Below are positions 44,853-53,663 of a DNA stretch of 64,000 nucleotides, one piece after another. How positions within the stretch are numbered: position 1 is the stretch's first letter; each line of letters starts with the position of its first letter. The translations under genes were made by a program, and so were the position numbers. Below the pieces are notes generated by a model. The model was not told the origin of the DNA and made no database searches. It worked only from the letters and a program-made list of their open reading frames with translations. The DNA lies in contig NZ_CP108101.1 in NCBI RefSeq assembly GCF_036195325.1, positions 7,812,001 to 7,876,000 on the forward strand, read 5' to 3'. This DNA comes from Streptomyces sp. NBC_00234. GTDB taxonomy: Bacteria > Actinomycetota > Actinomycetes > Streptomycetales > Streptomycetaceae.

Positions 44853-46115
44853 TCAGAGCCGGTCGACGCCCTCCCCGCGGTATCGGTTGCGGGTGTCGAA
44901 GACGTAGCGGGCGTGCCGTTCGACGAGCGCGTAGTCGAAGACGTCGTGGTCCGTGGTCACGACGACCGCGTCCGCGGCGCGCAGTTCCTCCTCCGTCAGG
45001 TCCACACACAGCACGTGGGGCGGGAGATGGGCAGGGGTCGCGTACGGTTCGACGGCTCGCACATGGGCGCCCGCCTCGTGCAGCAGCCGCGCCACCTCGA
45101 CGGCCGGGGACTCGCGTACGTCGCCGGTGTTCTTCTTGTAGGCGAGACCGAGCAGCAGGACATGGGCGCCGGTCAGTTCCCGTCCCAGCCCGGTGGCCAC
45201 GCGTTGGGCGACATGACGCGGCATGTGCGCGTTGATCTCGTTGGCGAGCGAGATGAACCGGACGTCGTGGCTGAGCTGGCGACGCACCTGCCAGGCCAGG
45301 TAGGTCGGGTCGACCGGCAGGCAGTGGCCACCCACCCCCGGACCCGGCAGGAACGGCATGAAGCCGAAGGGCTTGGTGGCGGCGGCCCCGACCGCTTCCC
45401 AGATGTCCACGCCGAGCGGGCGCGCGCACATCGCGAGCTCGTTCACGAGGGCGATGTTGACCTGACGGAAGGTGTTCTCCAGGAGCTTGGTGAGCTCGGC
45501 GGTGCGCGGGGACGAGACCGGCACGGTGCGGGTCACGATCCGGCGGTAGAAGGAGTCGATCGCGCCGAGGGAGTCCTCGTCGACCCCGGACACGACCTTC
45601 GGCGTGTTCTCCAGCCGCCACTGGGTGTTGCCCGGGTCGATGCGCTCGGGGCTGTAGCCGAGATGGAAGTCCCTGCCCGCGCGCAGCCCGCTGCCGTGTT
45701 CGAGGATGGGCAGCAGGACGTCCTCGGTGGTGCCCGGGTAGGACGTCGACTCCAGGACGACCGTCGCGCCGGGCCGCAGATGAGGCGTGACAGATGACGC
45801 GGCGCTCTCGATGTACGAGAGGTCGGGTGCCCCGTCCCGCAGAGGGGTCGGCACCGCGATCACGCAGACATCGAAGTCCTTGGTGTCTGCGTAGTCGTGG
45901 CTGACCGTCAGCCCGCTGTCGAGCGCGCCGAGCAGTCGTTCGGCGGGGATGTCCTCGACGTAGGAGTCGCCCGCCGCCAGCTGCTTGATCCTCAGCTCGT
46001 CCGTGTCGAGCCCGGTGACCAGAAATCCGGCTTCCGCCGCGGCCACCGCCAGCGGCAAACCTACGTATCCAAGCCCGATCACAGTGACGCGGCAAGGCGC
46101 CTCGATTGGTCCCAT
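44853..46115 (-). CDS. UDP-sugar 6-dehydrogenase (UDP-N-acetylmannosamine/glucosamine dehydrogenase type)
   Basis: A 420-residue NAD-dependent enzyme that oxidises C6 of a UDP-hexose to the uronate. The N-terminal motif VTVIGLGYVGLPLAVAAAEA (about 10-29), ELTKLLENTFRQVNIALVNE and the catalytic-Cys loop GVGGHCLPVDPTYL match the WecC/WbpA/TuaD superfamily. I favour a UDP-HexNAc substrate because a WecG/TagA gene is nearby, but UDP-glucose cannot be excluded. The ATG at 46115 has GGAG upstream. It is divergent from the epimerase operon, across a promoter region with two palindromes. Confidence 0.85.
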   Translation of the reverse strand: MGPIEAPCRVTVIGLGYVGLPLAVAAAEAGFLVTGLDTDELRIKQLAAGDSYVEDIPAERLLGALDSGLTVSHDYADTKDFDVCVIAVPTPLRDGAPDLSYIESAASSVTPHLRPGATVVLESTSYPGTTEDVLLPILEHGSGLRAGRDFHLGYSPERIDPGNTQWRLENTPKVVSGVDEDSLGAIDSFYRRIVTRTVPVSSPRTAELTKLLENTFRQVNIALVNELAMCARPLGVDIWEAVGAAATKPFGFMPFLPGPGVGGHCLPVDPTYLAWQVRRQLSHDVRFISLANEINAHMPRHVAQRVATGLGRELTGAHVLLLGLAYKKNTGDVRESPAVEVARLLHEAGAHVRAVEPYATPAHLPPHVLCVDLTEEELRAADAVVVTTDHDVFDYALVERHARYVFDTRNRYRGEGVDRL

Positions 46116-46216
46116 GGGGCAATCTCCGATCGATGAACGAAAGAAACAGATCGTGTTTATCACCGGATATCTGAAGAAAAGCGACTAATTTACCGAAGGC
46201 GGCCGAGCGCCCCCCT

Positions 46217-46251
46217 CGGTATCACCCCGATACCGCAACGTGGTCCCACGT
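46217..46251. promoter_or_regulatory. Two adjacent palindromes in the divergent promoter
   Basis: CGGTATC-ACCCC-GATACCG occupies 46217-46235 and ACGTGG-TC-CCACGT occupies 46238-46251. Both have perfect arms and lie between the dehydrogenase and epimerase start codons. The surrounding sequence at 46130-46195 is unusually AT-rich for the window. They are good candidates for regulator binding sites controlling the locus; the regulator is unknown. Confidence 0.55.
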
Positions 46252-46282
46252 CGGCCGGGAGAAACTACGGAACGGGCTGCGC

Positions 46283-47464
46283 ATGGAATCCCTCACGTAT
46301 TTGGTCACCGGCGGTGCCGGCTTCATCGGTTCCCATCTGACGGAAACCCTGCTCGACGTGGGTCACTCCGTGGTCGTCCTCGACGACCTGTCCACCGGCG
46401 ACCTGGCGAACCTCGCGGAGGTCTGGTCGCATCCCCGATTTCACTTCGAGAGCGGCTCCGTCCTGGACGAACGCCTGGTCGACGAGCTGACCGGCCGCTG
46501 TGACGCCGTCGTCCACCTGGCCGCGGCGGTGGGCGTGCGCCAGATCGTCGAGCAGCCGCTGAGGTCGTTCACGACGAATGTGCGGGGCGCCGAGCATGTC
46601 ATCGAGGCGGCCCACCGCCACGGCCGCCCGCTGCTGCTCGCCTCCACCTCCGAGATCTACGGCAAGAACGCCTCCGGGCCGCTGACCGAGACCGCGGACC
46701 GGGTGCTCGGTGCCACGACCGTCGCCCGCTGGTCGTACTCGACGGCGAAGGCGGTCGACGAGATCCTCGCTTTCGCGTATCACCGGGAGCACGGGCTGCC
46801 CGTCACCGTGGTGCGCCTGTTCAACACCGTGGGGCCGAGGCAGTCCCCGGCGTACGGCATGGTCGTGCCCCGCCTGGTCCGCCAGGCGGTCACCGGCGAG
46901 TCGCTGACGGTCTACGGCGACGGGCGGCAGCGGCGCTGCTTCGCGCATGTCGCGGATGTGGTGGACGCGTTGATGCGACTCCTGGCGCACCCCGGCGCGG
47001 TCGGCCAGGTGTTCAACGTGGGCACCTCCGAGGAGACCTCGGTCGGCGAACTTGCCGCGCGCATCGTCCAACGGGTGGGCAGCGGCTCGTCCGTGCGGCT
47101 CGTCTCCTACGAGGAGGCGTTCGGTACCGGCTACGGATTCGAGGACATGGAGCGCCGAGTCCCGGACACGACCCGTCTGCGTGAACTGACGGGCTGGCGC
47201 CCGCGGCGCACGCTGGACGACATCCTGGACGCGGCGATCGCCGACGCGAGACGCGCCTGCGCCTCCCCCGAGGACAGTGCTCCGGCGGACTACGCTCCCG
47301 CCGGTGGCCCCGTCGCCGACCGCACTCCCGCGGACGGCCTTTCCCTCTCCTGCGCTCCCGCGAATCCGGACGGCCGGACACCCCTCCCGGTGCCCAACAC
47401 CCGAGGGGTGGAGTCGTCCCCGGTGGCCGATCGCACCACTACCTCCTCCCAGAACCATTCCTGA
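46283..47464 (+). CDS. NAD-dependent nucleotide-sugar epimerase/dehydratase
   Basis: A 393-residue extended SDR. VTGGAGFIGSHLTETLL (about 8-24) binds NAD, STSEIYGKNA gives the Ser/Thr-containing strand and YSTAKA the YxxxK pair; VVRLFNTVGPRQ is the typical following strand. It resembles UDP-glucose 4-epimerase and UDP-glucuronate decarboxylase, and the exact reaction is not readable. After about residue 325 a Pro/Ala/Asp-rich tail with repeated PAD/APA motifs is unusual and probably disordered. It is the first gene of the rightward operon, with the transferase start 12 nt downstream. Confidence 0.85.
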   Translation: MESLTYLVTGGAGFIGSHLTETLLDVGHSVVVLDDLSTGDLANLAEVWSHPRFHFESGSVLDERLVDELTGRCDAVVHLAAAVGVRQIVEQPLRSFTTNVRGAEHVIEAAHRHGRPLLLASTSEIYGKNASGPLTETADRVLGATTVARWSYSTAKAVDEILAFAYHREHGLPVTVVRLFNTVGPRQSPAYGMVVPRLVRQAVTGESLTVYGDGRQRRCFAHVADVVDALMRLLAHPGAVGQVFNVGTSEETSVGELAARIVQRVGSGSSVRLVSYEEAFGTGYGFEDMERRVPDTTRLRELTGWRPRRTLDDILDAAIADARRACASPEDSAPADYAPAGGPVADRTPADGLSLSCAPANPDGRTPLPVPNTRGVESSPVADRTTTSSQNHS

Positions 47465-47476
47465 CGGGACATCACC

Positions 47477-48523
47477 GTGATCTACGGAATCGCGGCCGTC
47501 GCCGCACTTCTGCTCACCGCGATGCTCGTCGGGCTGCTGCGCGCCTGGGCGCTGCGCGTCGGACTCGTCGATCGCCCCGCCGGTCGCAAGGTTCACGCCC
47601 GGCCCACCCCTCACCTCGGCGGTGTGGCCGTGGCCGTCGGCACGGTCGCCGTCAGCCCGCTCGCCTGGTGGGGAGACACCCCGCTCGGACCGGCCACCGG
47701 AGCGCTCCTGCTGGCCGCCGGCGCCGTCGCCGTCCTCGGACTCCTCGACGACCTGCGGCCGATGAGCGCGCGTACCCGGCTCGTCGTGGAGGCGTGCGCG
47801 GCCGTTTTCGTGGTGCACCGCGCCGGATTCGGCCTCCTCCTGGGGGCACTGGCTGTCCTCTGGATCACCTTCGTCACCAACGCCTTCAACCTGCTGGACA
47901 ACTCGGACGGCGCGATGGGCACGGTCGGCGCGGTCACCGCGTTCGGCCTGAGCATCTGCGCGGCGGCGGAGTCCCTGTACGGACTCGCCCTCGTCCTGTG
48001 CGCCCTGGCCGCCGCGCTCACCGGTTTCCTGGTGCACAACTGGTACCCGGCCCGGATCTTCCTCGGCGACTGCGGCTCCCTGTTCACCGGCTTCGTCCTG
48101 GCCTCGGCCGCCGTCCTGGTGCACACCGGTCACGAGCCGCTGACGACCGCGGGGGCCGTCTTCGCCCTCTCCGCCGTGGTCGCCGCCGACAGCCTCCTCG
48201 TCGTGGTGTCCCGCCGCCGGGCCGGCCGTTCCATTCTCATGGGCGGTACCGACCACATCGCCCACCGCCTGCGCCGGCTCGGCCTCACCACGCCGGGCGC
48301 CGCGACGGTCCTCGGCGCGGCGTCCTGCGTGGGCGTGCTCATCGGGCTGCTGCTGCACCGCGGCGTCCTGGGCCCCTCGGCGGCTCTCTGGGTGGCCGGC
48401 GGCGTTTTGGCGGCGGTCCTGGGCCTGTTGAGAGTTCCCGTCTACACCTGGCAGGTGCGCGCGCAGCGGCTGCCCGGCCGCCCGGCCGCCACGGGCACAA
48501 CCGTCGACGCGGCCAGGGGATGA
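47477..48523 (+). CDS. Polyprenyl-phosphate sugar-1-phosphate transferase (WecA/MraY family)
   Basis: A 348-residue membrane enzyme with about ten helices that starts polysaccharide repeat-unit assembly by moving a sugar-1-phosphate from a UDP-sugar to undecaprenyl phosphate. The family motifs KVHARPTPHLGG (about 34-45), LGLLDDL, TNAFNLLDNSDGAMG (about 136-150) and ARIFLGDCGS are intact. A GTG start at 47477 is used. The stop overlaps the start of the WecG/TagA gene by 4 nt. UDP-GlcNAc is the likely donor, as in WecA/TagO. Confidence 0.9.
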   Translation: MIYGIAAVAALLLTAMLVGLLRAWALRVGLVDRPAGRKVHARPTPHLGGVAVAVGTVAVSPLAWWGDTPLGPATGALLLAAGAVAVLGLLDDLRPMSARTRLVVEACAAVFVVHRAGFGLLLGALAVLWITFVTNAFNLLDNSDGAMGTVGAVTAFGLSICAAAESLYGLALVLCALAAALTGFLVHNWYPARIFLGDCGSLFTGFVLASAAVLVHTGHEPLTTAGAVFALSAVVAADSLLVVVSRRRAGRSILMGGTDHIAHRLRRLGLTTPGAATVLGAASCVGVLIGLLLHRGVLGPSAALWVAGGVLAAVLGLLRVPVYTWQVRAQRLPGRPAATGTTVDAARG

Positions 48524-49293
48524 CGACGATGACCACAGCACCCGCTCTGCCCACGCTCCTCTGCGCCGGGGTGCCGGTCGCGGCCACGACACCCTCGAAC
48601 GCCTCCTCGTTCGTCGTCGACCTCGCCCTTGCCCGCGTACCGGCCGACGTCCACCTCTGCAACGCCTACACCCTGGCCCTGGCCGACATCGACCCGGACC
48701 TGCGGCGCGTCCTGCGCGAGGCCCGGCTCAATCTGCCCGACGGGCAGGGTGTGGTGTGGGCCAACCGGCTCGCGCACCGGGGCCGTGAGGTGCCGCGCGT
48801 CCGCGTCTACGGCCCCGACCTCTTCCTCGACGTCGTCCGCACCGGACAGGAGGCGAACCTCACCCACTACCTCCTGGGCTCCACCCGAGACGTACTGGAC
48901 CGCCTCACCGCCGAACTCCTCGCTCGCTTCCCCCGCGCCCGTATCGTCGGCTCGGAGGCCCCGCCCTTCTGCGACGTCACCGACGAGCAGCGCCGGGCCC
49001 AGGCCGACCGGATCGCCGCGAGTGGCGCACAGATCGTCTGGGTGGGCCTCGGCACGCCGAAACAGGACCACGAGGCGGCACGCCTCGCCGCCCTTCACCC
49101 CGCCGTGTACGTGGCCGTGGGCGCCGCCTTCGACTTCGTCTCGGGCAACAAGCCGCAGGCCCCGCTGTGGATGCAGCGCCACGGCGTGGAATGGCTGTTC
49201 CGGCTGTGCAGCGAACCGCGACGCCTGGCCCGCAGGGTGCTGTGGGGGCATCCGCGATTCATCTGGGCGGCGTGGAAGGGGGCCCGCGCATGA
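48520..49293 (+). CDS. WecG/TagA/CpsF-family glycosyltransferase (GT26)
   Basis: A 257-residue transferase that usually adds N-acetylmannosamine (TagA) or its uronate (WecG) to lipid-linked GlcNAc. CNAYTLALADIDP, NLPDGQGVVWANRL (about 68-81), HYLLGSTRDVLDRLT and VGLGTPKQDHEAARLA are characteristic, with a basic C-terminal tail for membrane contact. The ATG at 48520 overlaps the preceding stop; a second ATG three codons on is possible. It is followed by the first GT4 gene with a 4-nt overlap. It fixes the second sugar of the repeat by inference. Confidence 0.88.
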   Translation: MTTMTTAPALPTLLCAGVPVAATTPSNASSFVVDLALARVPADVHLCNAYTLALADIDPDLRRVLREARLNLPDGQGVVWANRLAHRGREVPRVRVYGPDLFLDVVRTGQEANLTHYLLGSTRDVLDRLTAELLARFPRARIVGSEAPPFCDVTDEQRRAQADRIAASGAQIVWVGLGTPKQDHEAARLAALHPAVYVAVGAAFDFVSGNKPQAPLWMQRHGVEWLFRLCSEPRRLARRVLWGHPRFIWAAWKGARA

Positions 49294-50435
49294 TCCGTCC
49301 GCGGAAACTGCGCATCGCCCTCGTCCACAGCTTCTACGGAGGCTCGGTCCCCGGCGGCGAGAACATGGTGCCGCTCGACCAGGCAGAGGCGCTGCGCCGG
49401 GCCGGCCACGACGTCCATCTCGTCGCCGCCCGCACCGACGAGCTGGCCACCCGCCCGCTGCACCCGCTGCGCTGCGCCGTGACCGTCGCGAGCGGCCGGG
49501 GCCGCACCCCGCTCCCCGAACTGCGGGCGATCGCCCCCGACGTGGTCCATGTCCACAACCTCTTCCCCAACTTCGGCCGCGCCTGGGCGGCCCAGTGGCC
49601 TGGCCCCCTCGTCGCGACCTTGCACAACTACCGCCCCCTGTGCGCCTCGGCCGTCCTCTACCGGGACGGAGCCGCCTGCACCCGGTGCCCGGACGGAGAC
49701 CGCTGGGCGGGGCTGCGCAACGGCTGCTACCGCGGCTCCCGGCTCGCCACGCTCCCGCTGGCCTGGGCGTCCCGCGACGGGGTGTCCGGAGATCCGCTGC
49801 TGCGCCGCGCCGACCGTGTCGTCGTGCTGTCGGATCTGAGCCGCGCCACGTACGAGCGAGCCGGGATCCCGCCCCGTCGCATGGCGCTGGTCCCCAACTT
49901 CGTGCCCGCGCCGGACGCCGCGACGGCCTCCCCGGTCCCCGCCTGGGTCTACGTCGGCCGGCTCAGCGAGGAGAAGGGCATCCTCGAGCTGCTCCGTCGC
50001 TGGCCCGCCGGCGCACGGCTCGACGTCATCGGCAACGGAACGCTGGAGGAGGACTGCCGCGCCGTCGCCCCCGCCTCCGTACGCTTCCTCGGGGCCCTGG
50101 ACCGCGCCGCGTTGCGCGAGCTGCTCCCCGGATACCGCGGCGCGGTCTTCACCAGCCGCTGTTACGAGGGAGCCGTGCCGCTCGTCTACGTCGAGGCCCT
50201 CGCGGCCGGCCTGCCGGTCCTCGCCTTCGAAGGCTCGTCGGTGCCGCTCGCGGTCAGAGCCGAAGGCACCGGAGCGGTCACCTCGTGGGACGCCCCGCTC
50301 ACGGACGCCCTGCACGCGGCCGACCGCATCTTCCCCGCACTGCGGGAGCACTGCCGGGAGGTGTACGCGCGGCAGTACGGCGAGCGGGCCTGGACGGAGC
50401 GCATGGTCGGGCTCTACCAGGAGTTGACGGCGTGA
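49290..50435 (+). CDS. GT4-family glycosyltransferase
   Basis: A 381-residue GT-B transferase. The N-terminal acceptor half starts RIALVHSFYGGSVPGGENM with VVHVHNLFPNFG further on; the donor half has AWVYVGRLSEEKGILELL (about 224-241) and CYEGAVPLVYVEALAAG, a variant of the E-x7-E nucleotide-sugar motif. Two Cys in ACTRCPDGDRW are characteristic of a subset of these enzymes. The start overlaps the GT26 stop (ATGA) and the stop overlaps the next GT start (GTGA). The sugar transferred is unknown. Confidence 0.87.
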   Translation: MIRPRKLRIALVHSFYGGSVPGGENMVPLDQAEALRRAGHDVHLVAARTDELATRPLHPLRCAVTVASGRGRTPLPELRAIAPDVVHVHNLFPNFGRAWAAQWPGPLVATLHNYRPLCASAVLYRDGAACTRCPDGDRWAGLRNGCYRGSRLATLPLAWASRDGVSGDPLLRRADRVVVLSDLSRATYERAGIPPRRMALVPNFVPAPDAATASPVPAWVYVGRLSEEKGILELLRRWPAGARLDVIGNGTLEEDCRAVAPASVRFLGALDRAALRELLPGYRGAVFTSRCYEGAVPLVYVEALAAGLPVLAFEGSSVPLAVRAEGTGAVTSWDAPLTDALHAADRIFPALREHCREVYARQYGERAWTERMVGLYQELTA

Positions 50436-51574
50436 CCGCGGCCCGGGTGGGCCTGGTCGTGCCGTACCTCACCGCGTACCGGCTGCCCTTCTTCGCGCGG
50501 CTCCGGGGCGAACTCGACGCACGGAACATCGAACTGGTCGTGGCCCACGGCCTGCCGACCGGACTGTCCGCGGCGCGGCGCGACACCGTCGAACTGCCCG
50601 GTTCCGTCGCGCTGCGCCAGCGGGTGTGGAAGGTCGCGGGCCGCGACCTGATCTGGCTCGGGCTCGGCGAACTCGCCCGCACCTGCGACGCTCTGGTCCT
50701 GCCCCAGTCCATGCACCACCTACGGACCTTTCCCCTCCTGACCGCCACGGGCCCGCCCCGGATCGGGCTCTGGGGGCACGGCAGGACACATGTGTCGGCC
50801 CACGGGCCGGCGGCCCGCTGGGTCAAGGCCGCGCTGACCCGCCGCGCCGACTGGTTCTTCGCCTACACCGAGGCGGGCGGGGCCTACGCCGTACAGGCCG
50901 GGCTGCCGCGCCCCCGAGTCACCGTCGTCCACAACTCGCTGGACACGACCGCGCTCGCCGCCGCCCGCGATGCCGTCACCGACGCCGACGTCGCGGCCCT
51001 GCGCGACCGCCACGGCCTCACCCAGGGCCGCACCGCCCTGTACGTCGGCGGGCTCGACAAGCTCAAGCGGGTTCCGTTTCTGATCGAGGCCGCCGAGCAC
51101 GTCGCCCGGCAACTGCCCGGCTTCCGGCTGATCGTCGCCGGCGACGGCGCGCACCGGCCGCTGGTGCAGGCCGCCCAGGCATCCGGCTGTCCCGTCGTCT
51201 ACCTCGGGACTGTCGGCGAGCGCGAAAAGGCGCTGATCGGCGCCGCCTCGGACGTCCTCCTGGTGCCCGGCGCGGTCGGGCTGTGTGCCGTCGACTCCTT
51301 CGCGCTCGGCACCCCCGTGATCACCTGTCCGTGGCCGTACCACGGACCGGAGTTCGAATACCTGGAAAGCGGACGCAACGCGCTGGTCGCACCCGACGAC
51401 ACCGAGGCGTACGCGGAGGCCGTCGTCGGACTCCTCACCGAGCCGGGCGAGCTCTCCCGGCTGCGCCGTGCCTGCCAGGCGGACGCGAAGCGCTACACGG
51501 TCGAGGGAATGGCCGCCAGGTTCGCGTGTGGCGTGGAAGGACTTATCCATGGCACGACGCAAGGCAGAACCTGA
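50432..51574 (+). CDS. GT4-like glycosyltransferase
   Basis: A 380-residue GT-B enzyme beginning with GTG. RVGLVVPYLTAYRLPFFARL (about 5-24) and a donor-domain start ALYVGGLDKLKRVPFLIEAA are typical. The usual E-x7-E region reads PGAVGLCAVDSFALGTPVI, without the first Glu, so donor contacts differ from standard GT4 enzymes. It overlaps the previous gene by 4 nt and the LCP gene by 26 nt. It probably extends the same repeat unit; donor and acceptor are not known. Confidence 0.83.
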   Translation: MTAARVGLVVPYLTAYRLPFFARLRGELDARNIELVVAHGLPTGLSAARRDTVELPGSVALRQRVWKVAGRDLIWLGLGELARTCDALVLPQSMHHLRTFPLLTATGPPRIGLWGHGRTHVSAHGPAARWVKAALTRRADWFFAYTEAGGAYAVQAGLPRPRVTVVHNSLDTTALAAARDAVTDADVAALRDRHGLTQGRTALYVGGLDKLKRVPFLIEAAEHVARQLPGFRLIVAGDGAHRPLVQAAQASGCPVVYLGTVGEREKALIGAASDVLLVPGAVGLCAVDSFALGTPVITCPWPYHGPEFEYLESGRNALVAPDDTEAYAEAVVGLLTEPGELSRLRRACQADAKRYTVEGMAARFACGVEGLIHGTTQGRT

Positions 51575-52616
51575 CCAGCCGGACGCACCGCGCCCGGGAC
51601 CCCCGACCCGAACCCGGCGGATCCTGTTCCTGACACGACTCGGACTGGCGCTGCTCGTGGTGACGACGGCAGCCGCGGCTTCGCTGCTGTACGCGCGTCT
51701 CGACGGAAACATCCGCACCGACGAGGAGGCCGCTCGTGCCCTCGCCGCCGACCACGCCTCCCGCCCCAAGGCGCTGGTCCCGAAGGCCCAGAACATCCTG
51801 CTGCTCGGATCCGACCTGGAGTCGGTGAAGGACAGCGAGCGCAGCGACACCACGATCCTGCTGCACCTGTCCGCGGACCGCAGGAGCGCCGCCGCCGTGA
51901 GCGTGCCGCGCGACCTCATGGTGAAGATCCCCAGCTGCCTGCAGTCGGACGGCGGCCGCAGCCGGGCCCAGTACTCCCAGTTCAACTGGGCCTTCCAGTT
52001 CGGCGGCGCGGCCTGCGCCATCCGCACCTTTGAGAACCTGACCGGCATCCGGGTCGACCACCATCTGGTCGTCAGCTTCACGGGGTTCGAGGAGGTGATC
52101 GACGCCATCGGCGGGGTCGAGGTCGATGTGACGGAACCGGTGAGCGAACCGGAGTACGGGGTGACGCTGCAGCCCGGGCACCAGCTCGTGAAGGGCAAGG
52201 AGGCGCTGACGTTCGTACGGACCCGGGTCGGCGTCAGCGACGGCAGCGACCTCCAGCGCATCGAGCGGCAGAAGCAGTTCGTCCGCTCGCTCTACGACAA
52301 GCTCAGCGACACGGGCACGCTCAGGAACCCCACACGGCTGTGGCCGCTCCTCGACGCCGCCACCTCCGCGCTGACGGCCGACCCCGGGCTCGAATCGCCG
52401 GGAGAGTTGTTCGAGCTGATGAGCAGCGCCGGCAACATCCCCTCCGACCAGGTGAAGATCGTCACGCTTCCGTGCGTGGAGGACCCGGACCGCTGGGGCA
52501 ACTACCAAATGGTCAAGGGGCAGGGGCAGGCGCTGCTCAGGGCGCTCCGCGAGGACAAGCCGCTTCCGGACCACCTCTACAACGCCTACCAGCCGGACGG
52601 CCGCCCCAAGGTCTGA
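51549..52616 (+). CDS. LytR-CpsA-Psr (LCP) family glycopolymer transferase
   Basis: A 355-residue protein with a short basic cytoplasmic tail, one membrane helix (about 26-47) and an extracellular LCP domain (about 75-260). Signatures are NILLLGSDLE, ERSDTTILLHLS, SVPRDLMVKIP, DAIGGVEVDV and ALTFVRTRV, with the Asp/Arg residues that bind the polyprenyl pyrophosphate. LCP enzymes move a lipid-linked glycopolymer onto the cell wall. Its place at the end of the rightward operon suggests that this polysaccharide becomes wall-attached. The ATG at 51549 has GGAAGGA. It converges on the GT gene stop with 9 nt between. Confidence 0.9.
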   Translation: MARRKAEPDQPDAPRPGPPTRTRRILFLTRLGLALLVVTTAAAASLLYARLDGNIRTDEEAARALAADHASRPKALVPKAQNILLLGSDLESVKDSERSDTTILLHLSADRRSAAAVSVPRDLMVKIPSCLQSDGGRSRAQYSQFNWAFQFGGAACAIRTFENLTGIRVDHHLVVSFTGFEEVIDAIGGVEVDVTEPVSEPEYGVTLQPGHQLVKGKEALTFVRTRVGVSDGSDLQRIERQKQFVRSLYDKLSDTGTLRNPTRLWPLLDAATSALTADPGLESPGELFELMSSAGNIPSDQVKIVTLPCVEDPDRWGNYQMVKGQGQALLRALREDKPLPDHLYNAYQPDGRPKV

Positions 52617-52625
52617 TGGAAGCGG

Positions 52626-53663
52626 CTACACGGAGCCGAGCGCGGAGATCGCCGGCCAGGGACCCGACCGGGGAGCGGGCACTGGGAGGTGGCCGGAGAG
52701 CATGTGCCGCAGCGCGTGCAGCTCGGTCAGATGGGCGCGGGCCCACGTGGCGGCCCGGACACCGTCGGCGAGCAGCCGGCCGGGCTCGGCGGCGAGCAGG
52801 TCCCGCACCCGGTCGGCGGCCTCCCGTGGTGTGTCCGTGAGATGCAGCCCGGTCTCCGGCCCCGGCAGCCAGCCCAGGTCGGGCTGCCGGGAGGAAACAT
52901 GCACCCGGCCCGCGCTCAGCGCGATGGGCAGCCGGTCCGAGAAGTACCCCGAGTGGCCGCGGAAGCGGTCCCAGCCGACGGTGATCAGCGCCCGCCGCAT
53001 CACCGCCACCTGGTCGTCGTACGGGACGGGGCCGCGGGCGTGCGAGCCGCGCCAGCCCCGCCCGTAGATCGACAGCTCGCAGCCCGGGACGCGCGCCAGC
53101 TCACGTGCCAGCCGCGCGCGTTCACCGTCGTCCGCGATGAGTTCGATGCCGCAGTAAGTGAGCCGGGAGCCCACCAGGGCGACGCCGCGCGGCTCGGCCG
53201 CCTCTGCGGGGGACTCGGCGAAGCAGAGCGGCGTCACGTGCGGGACGTAATGCACCGGACGCCCGCCGGCCCGCCGCAGCAGCTCGGCCTGCGCGCCGAG
53301 CGCCACGCTGTACACCGCGTCGGCGTGTCGCAGCCACGCCACGTTCCGCGCCTTCAGCCGTTTGCGTCCGCCCCAGGCGTCGCCCTCCCAGACGACGACC
53401 TGCGGCGAGCCGAGCGCCCGCAGTAGACCGGCGACGCCCCGTTCCGTCCAGCGGTGCGGCTGCGGCGACTGGACGAAGACGAGGTCGGGCCGGGTGCCGG
53501 CCGCCAGCCCGGCGATCCGCTCCGGAGCGGCGGCCGGAGCGATCCACTCGTGGCGGAGCACGCCATCTGCGGACAGCTCGCGAAAGGCGCGCAGGAAGCC
53601 GTAGTCGGGGCTGACGGGTGGGTGCTCATTGCTGACGTGCAGGACGAGCGGCGGACTGGCCAC
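52626..53663 (-). CDS. Glycosyltransferase, CgeB/GT1-like, paralogue of 55179-56231
   Basis: A 345-residue protein, PLVLHVSNEHPPVSPDYGF at the start, with VVWEGDAWGG, VYSVALGAQAELLRRAGG, VHYVPHVTPL and a C-terminal YFSDRLPIALSAGRVHVSSR. These blocks recur with high similarity in the gene at 55179-56231. The fold looks like a GT-B glycosyltransferase that reads a nucleotide-sugar near the last block. The GTG at 53663 has GGAG upstream and overlaps the flippase 3' end by 38 nt. It is the last gene of the leftward operon. Confidence 0.72.
   Translation of the reverse strand: MASPPLVLHVSNEHPPVSPDYGFLRAFRELSADGVLRHEWIAPAAAPERIAGLAAGTRPDLVFVQSPQPHRWTERGVAGLLRALGSPQVVVWEGDAWGGRKRLKARNVAWLRHADAVYSVALGAQAELLRRAGGRPVHYVPHVTPLCFAESPAEAAEPRGVALVGSRLTYCGIELIADDGERARLARELARVPGCELSIYGRGWRGSHARGPVPYDDQVAVMRRALITVGWDRFRGHSGYFSDRLPIALSAGRVHVSSRQPDLGWLPGPETGLHLTDTPREAADRVRDLLAAEPGRLLADGVRAATWARAHLTELHALRHMLSGHLPVPAPRSGPWPAISALGSV

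Noticed and set aside
46265..48592. A 775-codon leftward frame opposite the epimerase and WecA-like genes
   Set aside because: Antisense shadow with Arg/Gly/Asp-rich low-complexity translation.
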